DNA of 64,000 bases, taken from NCBI RefSeq assembly GCF_010548375.1, contig NZ_JAAGLY010000007.1, forward strand, positions 62,001 through 126,000, in the 5' to 3' direction. The notes under the pieces are model-generated. The model ran no database searches. It saw only the letters and a list, made by a program, of their open reading frames with translations, and had not been told where the DNA came from. Of this stretch, positions 35,595 to 43,807 are shown piece by piece. The stretch's first letter is position 1. Every line of letters begins with the position of its first letter. A program made the position numbers and the translations under genes. Source of the DNA: Streptomyces sp. SID13726 (GTDB taxonomy: Bacteria; Actinomycetota; Actinomycetes; Streptomycetales; Streptomycetaceae).

Positions 35595-36424
35595 TTCACG
35601 GCCTCCTGGGCCTTCGCCTCCATACGGCGGACCACGAACCCGAGCGGGATCGTCACCAGCAGGTAGCACAGGCCGGCGACGAGGATGGGCGTGGAGTTGG
35701 CGGTCGTACTGGCCAGGTCCCGGCCGTACTTGGACAGTTCGCGCTCCTCCAGGGTGACGCCGAGGAACAGCACCAGCGAGGAGTCCTTGAAGAGGAGCAC
35801 CAACTCGTTGGTGAGCGGCGGGAGGATGATCCGGAACGCCTGCGGGACGATGATCGAGACCATCGCGCGGGCCGGCGAGAACCCGAGTGAACGGGCCGCC
35901 TCCATCTGCCCCTTGGGCACCGCTTGGATGCCCGCGCGGATCGTCTCCGCCATGTAGGCGGCGGCCACCAGACCCAGCGCGAGGGCGACCTTGCCGTACG
36001 TGCCGCCGATGATCTCGGTGCCCGGGAACGCCAACGGCACGGCGACCCCGATGAAGATGAAGATCAGCAGGGCGGGCAGGCCGCGGAAGATCTCGATGTA
36101 GACGCCGGCGAACCAGCGGTACGGGCCCACCGACGACAGCCGCATCAGGGCGATGACCATGCCGAGCACGAGGCCGACGACGAAGCCGGACAGCGTGTAG
36201 AGCACGGTGTTCTTCAGTGCCAGGGTGATGACGTCCGGGAACATCTGCTTGGCGATGTCCGCCTGCGCGAACTGGTTCTTCAGCCGCCCCCAGTCCGCCG
36301 AGACCGCGAAGGCGATCACGGCGGCGACGAAGACGACGTACTGGGCGCCGCGGGACAGACCGCGCTTCTGACGCCGGGTCAGTCCCTTCTTGCGGGGCTG
36401 GAGTTGTGCGTCCGTCGTGGTCAT
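35591..36424 (-). CDS. Polar amino acid ABC transporter permease
   Basis: About 277 aa, HisM/GlnP type. Hydrophobic helices flank the family motif GGTYGKVALALGLVAAAYMAETIRAGIQAVPKGQMEAARSLGFSPARAM, which contains the EAA loop contacting the ATPase. A basic cytosolic N-terminus (RKKGLTRRQKRGLSR) precedes the first helix. ATG 36424 overlaps the binding-protein stop. With only one permease gene the channel is probably a homodimer. Confidence 0.94.
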   Translation of the reverse strand: MTTTDAQLQPRKKGLTRRQKRGLSRGAQYVVFVAAVIAFAVSADWGRLKNQFAQADIAKQMFPDVITLALKNTVLYTLSGFVVGLVLGMVIALMRLSSVGPYRWFAGVYIEIFRGLPALLIFIFIGVAVPLAFPGTEIIGGTYGKVALALGLVAAAYMAETIRAGIQAVPKGQMEAARSLGFSPARAMVSIIVPQAFRIILPPLTNELVLLFKDSSLVLFLGVTLEERELSKYGRDLASTTANSTPILVAGLCYLLVTIPLGFVVRRMEAKAQEAVK

Positions 36425-37290
36425 GACGCGGACGGCGATGCGGACGCGGCCGACTCGTCGTACGGGCCGATCCACTTCTCGTAGAGCTTCTTGTACGTGC
36501 CGTCGGACCGGGCGTCCGAGATCGCCTTGTTGACGGCGGCGAGCAGCTTGGTGTTGCCCTTCTTCACCGTGAAGCCGTACTGCTCACCGGTGTTGATCTG
36601 CCCGGCGACCTGGAAGGCGTCCGCGTTGGCCTTGGTCTTGAGCCAGCCCTGGACGACCGGGTAGTCGATGATGACGGCCTTGACCTGGCCGGAGCGCAGG
36701 CCGTTGAGGACGGCGTCGGAGGACTCGAAGGAGACCGGGTCGAAGCCCTGGCTCTTGGCGTAGTCCTCGCCGGTGGTCTGCGCCTGGGCGCCGAGCTTGA
36801 CCTTCTTGGCCTTGGCGTCGGCGAGCGAGGTGATGCCGCTGCCCTTGCCGACCAGGAGGGCCTGGGTGGCGTCGAAGTACGGGTCCGAGAAGTCGACGTT
36901 CTTCTTGCGCTCCTCGGTGATGGTCATGCCGGCCGCGGCCAGGTCGCACTCGCCGGAGTTGAGGAAGGCGCCGGTCTTGAAGTTCTCGAAGGGGGTGTCG
37001 AGGATCTCCTGCTTCACGCCGAGGTCCTTGGCGACGAGGTCGATCAGCGAGACGTCGAAGCCCTGGACCTTGCCGTCGATCTCCGACTGGAAGGGCGGGT
37101 ACGGCAGGTGGGTGCAGGTGGTGAGCCGGCCGCCCTTGACCAGTTCGACCCCGCCCGCGGCGGTCTTCGAACCGCTGCCGCCGTCGTCGCTGGAGGTGCA
37201 GGCGGCGACGAGCAGCAGTCCGGCCGTCGCGGTGATGGCGGCCAGGACACGGGCCGAGGTGTGGGCTCTGCGGCCGGGGACGGTGTGCAC
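36421..37290 (-). CDS. Amino acid ABC transporter substrate-binding lipoprotein
   Basis: 289 aa. Lipobox LVAAC (Cys about 31) and a Gly/Ser spacer precede a family 3 solute-binding fold: LTTCTHLPYPPFQSEIDGKVQGFDVSLIDLVAKDLG, then FLNSGECDLAAAGMTITEERKKNVDFSDPYFDA, the family signature. Two mature Cys (TTCTH and GECD) could form a disulfide. It heads the leftward operon and is divergent from the class V aminotransferase, with 94 bp between starts. Ligand class (glutamine, glutamate, arginine or other) not resolvable. Confidence 0.94.
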   Translation of the reverse strand: MHTVPGRRAHTSARVLAAITATAGLLLVAACTSSDDGGSGSKTAAGGVELVKGGRLTTCTHLPYPPFQSEIDGKVQGFDVSLIDLVAKDLGVKQEILDTPFENFKTGAFLNSGECDLAAAGMTITEERKKNVDFSDPYFDATQALLVGKGSGITSLADAKAKKVKLGAQAQTTGEDYAKSQGFDPVSFESSDAVLNGLRSGQVKAVIIDYPVVQGWLKTKANADAFQVAGQINTGEQYGFTVKKGNTKLLAAVNKAISDARSDGTYKKLYEKWIGPYDESAASASPSAS

Positions 37291-37384
37291 GGGGACCTCC
37301 GGTGGGGGGCGATGTGGTCGCCGGTCGATGTGGGGCGCCGGTTACTCTCGACACCTCTACCCCATCCGAGAAAAAGGCACCGCC

Positions 37385-38485
37385 GTGACACACCCGCTCC
37401 TGGACCTGGCCCCGCTGAGCGCCGCCCGCTTCGCCGAGATCGAGGACCGGGTCGCCCGTCTGCTGGACACCGGGCAGGACGTCGTGATCATGCAGGGTGA
37501 GGCGCTGCTGCCCCTGGAGGGGGCGATCCGGGGGACCGCCGGTCCGGGGACGACCGCGCTGAACGTCATCACCGGTCCGTACGGGCAGACCTTCGGGAAC
37601 TGGCTGCGGGACTGCGGTGCGACGGTGATCGACCTGGCGGTGCCCTTCCACACGGCGGTGACGGCCGAGCAGATCGCGGCGGCCTTCGCGGAGCACCCGT
37701 CGATCGACTTCGTCTCGCTGGTCCACGCGGAGGCGGCGACGGGCAACACCAACCCGGTCGCGGAGATCGGGGAGGTCGTACGACGGCACGGTGCCCTCTT
37801 CTACCTCGACGCGGTCGCCTCCGTGGGCGCCGAGCCGGTGCTGCCGGACGCGTGGGGTGTGGACCTGTGCGTGATCGGGGCGCAGAAGGCGATGGGCGGG
37901 CCGGCGGGCGTGTCGGCGGTGTCGGTGAGCGAGCGGGCGTGGGCCCGGATGGCGGCGAACCCCGCGGCCCCGCGACGGTCGTACCTCTCGCTCCTCGACT
38001 GGAAGGACCGCTGGATCGACGGCGGCCGCAAGACCCTGCTGCACGCGCCCGCGCAGCTGGAGATGCTGGCGCTGGAGGCGTGTGTCGAGCGGATCGAGGC
38101 GGACGGGCTCGACGCGGTGATGGCCCGGCACCGGGCGGCCGCGGCGGCGACCCGGGCGGGGGCGCGGGCGCTGGGCGGGGGCCTGGAGCCCTATGTGCAC
38201 GCCGACCGCGAGGCGGCCCCCGTCGCCACGACTCTCCGCACCCCGGCCGGGGTCCTGGCCTCGGAACTGGTGTCCCGGTCCCTGGCCTCCGACCCCGCGC
38301 TGCCGCTGGCCGCGGGCGGCGGCGCGCTGGCCTCGGAGATGATCCGCGTCAACCACTACGGGGTGGACGCGACACGGGACGCCGTACGGGCGAGCCTGGC
38401 GGCCCTGGGAGCGGCGCTGGGCGAGAAGGGTCTGCCGGTGGACGTGGCGGGCGCGCTGCGGGCCGTCGAGGACGCCTGGCGATAA
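37385..38485 (+). CDS. Class V PLP-dependent aminotransferase (alanine/serine-glyoxylate type)
   Basis: 366 aa. MQGEALLPLEGAI at the N-terminus, SLVHAEAATGNTNPVAEIGEVVR, LFYLDAVASVGAEPV (PLP Asp) and CVIGAQKAMGGPAGVSAVSVS (Schiff-base Lys in AQK) fit the alanine-glyoxylate/serine-pyruvate group. The TWDDK-like SLLDWKDRW and the C-terminal RVNHYG are also typical. Start GTG 37385 has GAGAAAAAGG upstream. It is divergent from the amino-acid importer, suggesting an amino acid taken up by that system is its donor; that link is inference. Confidence 0.9.
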   Translation: MTHPLLDLAPLSAARFAEIEDRVARLLDTGQDVVIMQGEALLPLEGAIRGTAGPGTTALNVITGPYGQTFGNWLRDCGATVIDLAVPFHTAVTAEQIAAAFAEHPSIDFVSLVHAEAATGNTNPVAEIGEVVRRHGALFYLDAVASVGAEPVLPDAWGVDLCVIGAQKAMGGPAGVSAVSVSERAWARMAANPAAPRRSYLSLLDWKDRWIDGGRKTLLHAPAQLEMLALEACVERIEADGLDAVMARHRAAAAATRAGARALGGGLEPYVHADREAAPVATTLRTPAGVLASELVSRSLASDPALPLAAGGGALASEMIRVNHYGVDATRDAVRASLAALGAALGEKGLPVDVAGALRAVEDAWR

Positions 38486-38820
38486 GGGCCGACCGAGGGT
38501 TTACCGGGGCGTAATTACCGAGTTAATTCCGGGATTTATCGAAGAACAGCTTCCCGTATTCTTCTGCCCGCTTTCCTTCGACCTAAACGCAAAGATTCCG
38601 CGAACGTGAACCGACGTAATTCGGGTGGTTCTCGTGGAGGTCACACGGCTGTGACGCGTTACACATCTTGATCGATTCGCCCCATATATCTGGGGCAAAT
38701 ACGGATGGATCAGTCAGCACTCGCGCGTTCGCCCGCGCCCGCGTGATAACACACGGAGCACCCGCACGGAACCCCAACCGGCAATGCAATTTTGAATTTC
38801 CCTCGGTAAATTCAATTCGC
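38486..38820 (+). promoter_or_regulatory. 335-bp AT-rich regulatory region before the ectoine operon
   Basis: No gene. It is much richer in A+T than the rest of the window. It contains AATTA/TAATT arms at 38513-38517 and 38524-38528, an 18-bp palindrome with arms GCCCCA/TGGGGC at 38679-38696, and arms TTGAATTT/AAATTCAA (38792-38799 with 38808-38815) five bases before the ectA ATG. I see no purine-rich ribosome-binding site before ectA. ect operons of Streptomyces respond to osmotic and thermal stress, which would act here. Confidence 0.65.
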
Positions 38821-39339
38821 ATGACTGCCGTACAAGCAGACCTGCAAATCGACCGACCGACGGTGGCGGACGGAGCCGCGCTGTGGCGGATAGCGCGCGA
38901 CTCCGAGGTTCTCGACCTGAACTCGTCGTACAGCTATCTGCTGTGGTGCCGTGACTTCGCCGCCACCTCGGCCGTCGCACGCGACGAGAGCGGGGAGCCG
39001 GTCGGGTTCCTCACCGGGTACGTCCGCCCGGACCGCCCGGACACCCTGCTCGTCTGGCAGGTCGCCGTGGACTCGGCGTACCGCGGCCGCGGTCTCGCCG
39101 CCGCCCTCCTCGACGGACTGACCGCCCGGTTCACCGCCGAGCGCGGACTGACCACCGTCGAGACCACGATCTCGCCGGGCAACACCGCCTCCGAGCGGCT
39201 GTTCACCGCGTTCGCCGAGCGCCGTGGCGCCGCCGTACGGCGCGAGGTGCTGTTCGACACCGGCCTGTTCCCCGACGGGCCGCACGACCCCGAAGTCCTG
39301 TACCGCATCGGTCCCCTCTCCCCCACCCCCTCCGCCTGA
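38821..39339 (+). CDS. ectA: L-2,4-diaminobutyrate N-gamma-acetyltransferase EctA
   Basis: 172 aa GNAT-fold enzyme. DRPTVADGAALWRIARDSEVLDLNSSYSYLLWCRDFAATSAVA is the EctA N-terminal signature, VAVDSAYRGRGLAAALLDGL the acetyl-CoA loop (R-G-x-G-L), and TTISPGNTASERLFTAFA the C-terminal part. It makes N-gamma-acetyl-diaminobutyrate, the second step of ectoine synthesis. The frame stays open upstream to 38668, but the family N-terminus begins at ATG 38821. No clear ribosome-binding site; an inverted repeat sits 5 bases before the ATG. Confidence 0.95.
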   Translation: MTAVQADLQIDRPTVADGAALWRIARDSEVLDLNSSYSYLLWCRDFAATSAVARDESGEPVGFLTGYVRPDRPDTLLVWQVAVDSAYRGRGLAAALLDGLTARFTAERGLTTVETTISPGNTASERLFTAFAERRGAAVRREVLFDTGLFPDGPHDPEVLYRIGPLSPTPSA

Positions 39340-39368
39340 CCCCCCACGCATCCGAGGAGCGATTCGTC

Positions 39369-40640
39369 GTGACCATCACCCAGCCCGACCTCAGCGTCTT
39401 CGAGACCTTGGAGTCCGAGGTGCGCAGCTACTGCCGCGGCTGGCCCACCGTCTTCGACCGCGCGCAGGGCAGCCGCATGTACGACGAGGACGGCCACGCG
39501 TACCTGGACTTCTTCGCCGGCGCCGGTTCACTGAACTACGGCCACAACAACCCCGTGCTGAAACGGGCGCTGATCGACTACCTGGAGCGGGACGGCGTCA
39601 CGCACGGGCTCGACATGTCGACCACCGCCAAGCGCGCCTTCCTCCAGACCTTCCAGGACCTGGTGCTGCGCCCGCGCGATCTGCCGTACAAGGTCATGTT
39701 CCCGGGTCCGACGGGCACCAACGCCGTGGAGTCCGCGCTGAAGCTGGCGCGGAAGGTGAAGGGGCGCGAGGCGATCGTGTCGTTCACCAACGCCTTCCAC
39801 GGCATGTCCCTGGGCTCGCTGGCCGTCACCGGCAACGCGTTCAAGCGGGCCGGCGCCGGTGTCCCGCTGGTGCACGGCACCCCGATGCCGTTCGACAACT
39901 ACTTCGACGGCACCGTCGAGGACTTCCTGTGGTTCGAGCGGCTCCTGGAGGACCAGGGCTCGGGCCTCAACAAGCCGGCCGCGGTGATCGTGGAGACCGT
40001 GCAGGGCGAGGGCGGCATCAACGTGGCCCGCCGCGAGTGGCTCAAGGCGCTCTCCGACCTGTGCGAGCGGCAGGACATGCTGCTCATCGTCGACGACATC
40101 CAGATGGGCTGCGGGCGGACGGGGGCCTTCTTCTCGTTCGAGGAGGCGGGCATCACCCCCGACATCGTCACGGTGTCCAAGTCCATCAGCGGCTACGGCC
40201 TTCCGATGTCCCTGTGCCTGTTCAAGCCCGAGCTGGACATCTGGGAGCCGGGCGAGCACAACGGCACCTTCCGCGGCAACAACCCGGCCTTCGTCACGGC
40301 CACCGCCACCCTGGAGCAGTACTGGGCGGACGGTTCCGCGATGGAGAAGCAGACCCGCAAGCGCGGCGAGCAGGTCGAGCAGGCCCTGATCTCCATCACC
40401 GAGGAGAACCTGGCCGACATCAAGGAGTACCGCGGGCGCGGGCTGGTGTGGGGCATGGAGTTCCACGACAAGGAGCGCGCCGGCAAGGTGGCGCACCGCG
40501 CCTTCGAACTCGGGCTGCTCATCGAGACGTCGGGCCCCGAGAGCGAGGTCGTGAAGCTGCTTCCGGCGCTCACGATCACCCCGGAGGAGCTGGACGAGGG
40601 ACTGAGCATCCTCGCCCGCGCCGTCCGGGAAACCGTCTGA
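39369..40640 (+). CDS. ectB: Diaminobutyrate--2-oxoglutarate aminotransferase EctB
   Basis: 423 aa class III aminotransferase. It converts aspartate-semialdehyde to L-2,4-diaminobutyrate, the first ectoine step. SEVRSYCRGWPTVFDRAQGSRMYDEDGHAYLDFFAGAGSLNYGHNNP is the EctB N-terminus, FPGPTGTNAVESALKLAR binds the cofactor phosphate, LIVDDIQMGCGRTG has the PLP Asp, and VTVSKSISGYGLPMSL the Lys. The start is GTG 39369 with GAGGAG upstream. Confidence 0.97.
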   Translation: MTITQPDLSVFETLESEVRSYCRGWPTVFDRAQGSRMYDEDGHAYLDFFAGAGSLNYGHNNPVLKRALIDYLERDGVTHGLDMSTTAKRAFLQTFQDLVLRPRDLPYKVMFPGPTGTNAVESALKLARKVKGREAIVSFTNAFHGMSLGSLAVTGNAFKRAGAGVPLVHGTPMPFDNYFDGTVEDFLWFERLLEDQGSGLNKPAAVIVETVQGEGGINVARREWLKALSDLCERQDMLLIVDDIQMGCGRTGAFFSFEEAGITPDIVTVSKSISGYGLPMSLCLFKPELDIWEPGEHNGTFRGNNPAFVTATATLEQYWADGSAMEKQTRKRGEQVEQALISITEENLADIKEYRGRGLVWGMEFHDKERAGKVAHRAFELGLLIETSGPESEVVKLLPALTITPEELDEGLSILARAVRETV

Positions 40641-40668
40641 AACACCACCTAGGAGGCATCGCAACACC

Positions 40669-41073
40669 GTGATCGTCCGTTCGTTCAAGGAGATCGAAGG
40701 CACCGACCGGCATGTGAAGGCCGCGTCCGGGACGTGGGAGAGCAAACGCATCGTGCTCGCCAAGGAGAGGGTCGGCTTCTCCGTGCACGAGACGATCCTG
40801 TACGCGGGCACGGAGACGTCGATGTGGTACGCGAACCACATCGAGGCCGTCGTGTGCGTCGAGGGCGAGGCCGAGCTCACCGACGACGAGACCGGGCAGA
40901 AGTACACGATCACGCCCGGCACCATGTACCTCCTCGACGGGCACGAGCGGCACACGATGCGGATCAAGGAGGACTTCCGCTGCATCTGTGTGTTCAACCC
41001 GCCCGTGACCGGCCGGGAGGACCACGACGAGAACGGCGTGTATCCGCTGCTCACCGAACCCGAGGAGGTGTGA
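40669..41073 (+). CDS. ectC: L-ectoine synthase EctC
   Basis: 134 aa cupin. It cyclises N-gamma-acetyl-diaminobutyrate to ectoine. MIVRSFKEIEGTDRHVKAASGTWESKRIVLAKERVGFS is the family start, METSMWYANHIEAVVCVEGEAELTD the first cupin motif, and TPGTMYLLDGHERHTMRIKEDFRCICVFNPP the second, with the metal-ligand Glu, Tyr and His region. GTG 40669 follows AGGAGG. Confidence 0.97.
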   Translation: MIVRSFKEIEGTDRHVKAASGTWESKRIVLAKERVGFSVHETILYAGTETSMWYANHIEAVVCVEGEAELTDDETGQKYTITPGTMYLLDGHERHTMRIKEDFRCICVFNPPVTGREDHDENGVYPLLTEPEEV

Positions 41074-41077
41074 CCGC

Positions 41078-41968
41078 ATGACCACCACCGTCACCGATCT
41101 CTACCCCAGCCGCGGCGCCACCGAGGTGTCGACGCCCCGCAAGGACCCGGTCGTCTGGTCGGCGCCCGGCGCGCCGGGACCGATCGCCACGGGCGAGCTG
41201 GAGTCGTTCGAGCGCGACGGCTTCCTGGCCGTCGACCAGATCATCGGCCCCGACGAAGTCGGCGTCTATCAGCGCGAGTTGGAGCGGCTGATCAGCGCTC
41301 CGGAGATCCGCGCGGACGACCGCTCGATCATCGAGCCGCAGTCCAAGGAGATCCGCTCGGTCTTCGAGGTGCACAAGCTCAGCGAGGTGTTCGCGAGGCT
41401 GGTGCGCGACGAGCGGGTCGTCGGGCGGGCCCGGCAGATCCTCGGCTCGGACGTCTACGTCCACCAGTCGCGGATCAACGTCAAGCCCGGTTTCGGGGCC
41501 AGCGGCTTCTACTGGCACTCCGACTTCGAGACCTGGCACGCCGAGGACGGTCTGCCGAACATGCGCACGGTGTCCGTCTCGATCGCGCTGACCGAGAACT
41601 TCGACACCAACGGCGGCCTCATGATCATGCCGGGGTCGCACCGCACCTTCCTCGGGTGCGCGGGGGCCACCCCGAAGGACAACTACAAGAAGTCGCTCCA
41701 GATGCAGGACGCGGGCACCCCGTCGGACGAGGCGCTGACGGAACTGGCCTCGCAGCACGGCATCAGGCTGTTCACCGGCAAGGCCGGTTCGGCGACCTGG
41801 TTCGACTGCAACTGCATGCACGGCTCCGGCGACAACATCACGCCGTTCCCGCGCAGCAACGTCTTCATCGTGTTCAACAGCGTGGAGAACGAGGCGGTGG
41901 AGCCGTTCGCGGCGCCGGTACGGCGTCCGGAGTTCATCGGGGCACGGGACTTCACCCCGGTGCGGTAG
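41078..41968 (+). CDS. ectD: Ectoine 5-hydroxylase EctD
   Basis: 296 aa Fe(II)/2-oxoglutarate dioxygenase of the PhyH superfamily, converting ectoine to 5-hydroxyectoine. FYWHSDFETWHAEDGLPNMRTVSVSIALTENFDTNGGLMIMPGSHRTFL contains the H-x-D iron pair and the 17-residue EctD signature; TWFDCNCMHGSGDNITPFPRSNVFIVFNSVEN holds the third His and the oxoglutarate Arg. ATG 41078 has GAGGAGG before it. Last gene of the operon; it converges with the anti-sigma gene with 7 bp between. Confidence 0.96.
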   Translation: MTTTVTDLYPSRGATEVSTPRKDPVVWSAPGAPGPIATGELESFERDGFLAVDQIIGPDEVGVYQRELERLISAPEIRADDRSIIEPQSKEIRSVFEVHKLSEVFARLVRDERVVGRARQILGSDVYVHQSRINVKPGFGASGFYWHSDFETWHAEDGLPNMRTVSVSIALTENFDTNGGLMIMPGSHRTFLGCAGATPKDNYKKSLQMQDAGTPSDEALTELASQHGIRLFTGKAGSATWFDCNCMHGSGDNITPFPRSNVFIVFNSVENEAVEPFAAPVRRPEFIGARDFTPVR

Positions 41969-41975
41969 CCCTCCT

Positions 41976-43016
41976 TCACAGCCACGACAGCGACGCGGCC
42001 CGCTCCAGTACGTTCCGTACGGCGGCCGCGTCGCCCGTGGCGTTGCGGGGCACGGTCTCCGGCGTGTGCCGTCCGCCGACCAGCAGGCAGAAGTCCACGG
42101 GATCCAGGGTGAGTTCGGCGGCCACCGGATCGCTCTGCGAACCCAGCACCCATTCGTCGCCGCCGGTGACCGCGAACAGCACGGGCGGCGCGTCGGCCCC
42201 GAGGGTCACGCCGAGAATCCGCACCGCGAGCCGCACCAGCTGCCACAGATGCTCCCCGGGCGGCGGCGGGACGGCCAGGCCCAGGGCGCGGCCGAGGTCG
42301 TCGGCGTGGATCCACGCCTCGAAGGCCCGGGCCAGGAAGTGCTCGGCGACGGGCAGCCTGATGCCCATCGACAGGGTGGTCCCGGCGGCGAGTTCGGGGT
42401 CCCGGGCGTGCGGGGTGGCGAGCAGCGCGGCCGCCTGCGCCGACCAGTCGGCGACGGTCTCCCGGGGCGTACGGCCGTACTCGTGGGCGATCACCTCGGC
42501 GGTGCGCCGCTCCCAGGCCGCCGCCCAGCCCGTCTCCTCGTCGATCCGCGCCCCCGGCACCCGGGCGGCGACGCCGAGCCGCAGGGCCAGGTGCTCGTCG
42601 GCGGCCAGCAGATGGGCGACGGTGGCGTGCACGTCCCAGTCGTGCACGACCGGTGTGGTCCAGCGGCCCTCCGCCTCGGCGAGCAGCGCCCGGAGCCCGG
42701 CGACGGCGGCCGCGTAGGGGGCGGCGTGCCGGGCCACCCGGGGCGGGGCGGGACGGGCGCGGCGGGCCCGGGCGAGCAGGGAGTCCAGGGGGGACACGGG
42801 GGCGCCGTTGCGCAGGGCCGTGGCCGACGGGACCCGGGGCGGCTCCTCCAGGGGCGGGCCGTCCAGCAGTCGTACGGTCTCGCGCAGCCGCTCCGCCTCC
42901 GCCGCGCAGCTCGGGCACTCGGCCAGGTGCGGTGGGACCCGCCGTTCCTCGGCCGGTTCCAGGGCGCCGAAGGCCCAGGCGGCCAGCAGTTCTCGTACGC
43001 CGTCGTGCTCAGTCAC
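41976..43016 (-). CDS. Zinc-finger anti-sigma factor fused to a maleylpyruvate-isomerase-like (MDMPI) domain
   Basis: 346 aa. Residues 1-45 form a zf-HC2-type anti-sigma module: VRELLAAWAFGALEPAEERRVPPHLAECPSCAAEAERL with the H-x3-C-x2-C zinc/redox site. From about residue 90 an MDMPI/DinB-like helical domain follows: WTTPVVHDWDVHATVAHLLAADEHLALRL with the two His, and LARAFEAWIHADDLGRALG with the third. No membrane span. The gene lies directly downstream of an ECF sigma gene, so it probably holds that sigma factor in a soluble complex. Confidence 0.88.
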   Translation of the reverse strand: MTEHDGVRELLAAWAFGALEPAEERRVPPHLAECPSCAAEAERLRETVRLLDGPPLEEPPRVPSATALRNGAPVSPLDSLLARARRARPAPPRVARHAAPYAAAVAGLRALLAEAEGRWTTPVVHDWDVHATVAHLLAADEHLALRLGVAARVPGARIDEETGWAAAWERRTAEVIAHEYGRTPRETVADWSAQAAALLATPHARDPELAAGTTLSMGIRLPVAEHFLARAFEAWIHADDLGRALGLAVPPPPGEHLWQLVRLAVRILGVTLGADAPPVLFAVTGGDEWVLGSQSDPVAAELTLDPVDFCLLVGGRHTPETVPRNATGDAAAVRNVLERAASLSWL

Positions 43017-43081
43017 CGGATGCCCCCTTTCCCTGTGTTCCCCTGTCGTCGTCCCGCCACGGACGGCGTCACGCTCGTGGA

Positions 43082-43124
43082 GCCATCATGTGTCCGCCGC
43101 CATCATGCCCCTGTCGCCATCATG
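43082..43124. repeat. 17-bp spaced triplicate covering the sigma-factor stop codon
   Basis: GCCATCATG occurs at 43082, 43099 and 43116, spacing exactly 17 each. The last copy contains the TGA stop (43122-43120) of the leftward sigma gene; the other two lie beyond it in the gap before the anti-sigma gene. Confidence 0.7.
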
Positions 43125-43728
43125 CGCCTCTTTCCAGCGCCGGATCAGGCGGGTCGGCCAAACTCTCGGCCAACGCCCGTAAGGCGGTGCGCAGTCGGGT
43201 CTTGGCGGTGCCCTCGGGGATGCCGAGCTCGACGGCGGCCTGCCGGTAGGTGCGGCCGGCGAAGTAGGCGAGGTGCACCACCTCCCGCTGCGGCTGCGGG
43301 AGTTCGGCGAGGGCGGAGTGCAGCAGGATCCGGCGCTCCCGGTCGACGACCGCCTCGGCGGGGCCGGGTGAGGCGTCCGGGATGGCGTGCAGCGCGGAGT
43401 CGTCGGTGCGGGCGTCCTTGCGGTGCCGGGCCTCGCTGCGCACCCAGTCGACGGCCCGCCGGTGCGCGAGCACCGACAGCCAGGTGCGCAGGCTGCCCCG
43501 GCCCGCGTCGAAGGCGTACGGCCTGCTCCACAGCTGTGCGAAGACCTCCTGCGCCACGTCCTCGGCGGCCGCCCCGCTGCGGGTCACGCGCACGGCGACG
43601 GCCCGCACCATCCCGCCGTACGCCCCGTACGCCTCGGCCAGCGCGGACTCGTCCCCGTAGACCAGCCGCCGGTGCAGCTCCGCGTCTGCGGGTTGCTGTA
43701 CGGACGTCGTCCCGTCCGTGGACTCCAC
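43120..43728 (-). CDS. ECF RNA polymerase sigma factor (SigK-like)
   Basis: 202 aa. Region 2 is ALAEAYGAYGGMVRAVAVRVTRSGAAAEDVAQEVFAQLWSRPYAFDAGRGSLRTWLSVLAHRRAVDWVR and region 4 is LAELPQPQREVVHLAYFAGRTYRQAAVELGIPEGTAKTRLRTALRALAESL with a helix-turn-helix. A 40-residue linker separates them. It is a probable stress or redox ECF sigma released by the zinc-finger protein encoded 104 bp downstream. The stop codon lies within a short tandem repeat. Confidence 0.93.
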   Translation of the reverse strand: MESTDGTTSVQQPADAELHRRLVYGDESALAEAYGAYGGMVRAVAVRVTRSGAAAEDVAQEVFAQLWSRPYAFDAGRGSLRTWLSVLAHRRAVDWVRSEARHRKDARTDDSALHAIPDASPGPAEAVVDRERRILLHSALAELPQPQREVVHLAYFAGRTYRQAAVELGIPEGTAKTRLRTALRALAESLADPPDPALERGA

Positions 43729-43807
43729 GGCACCACCACCCCTTGGTGCCCCTTCCTAGCGTCCCGGGCGGCCCGGCGCCAGTGGTTCTGGAAGACAGGC
43801 GTTCGGT

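Noticed and set aside
36773..37384. Upstream extension of the class V aminotransferase
   Set aside because: It lies inside the opposite-strand binding-protein gene; the family N-terminus begins at GTG 37385.
38511..38530. GlnR-type site upstream of ectA
   Set aside because: The repeated TAATT words lack the GTnAC/GAAAC spacing I would require, so I list them only as palindromic sequence.
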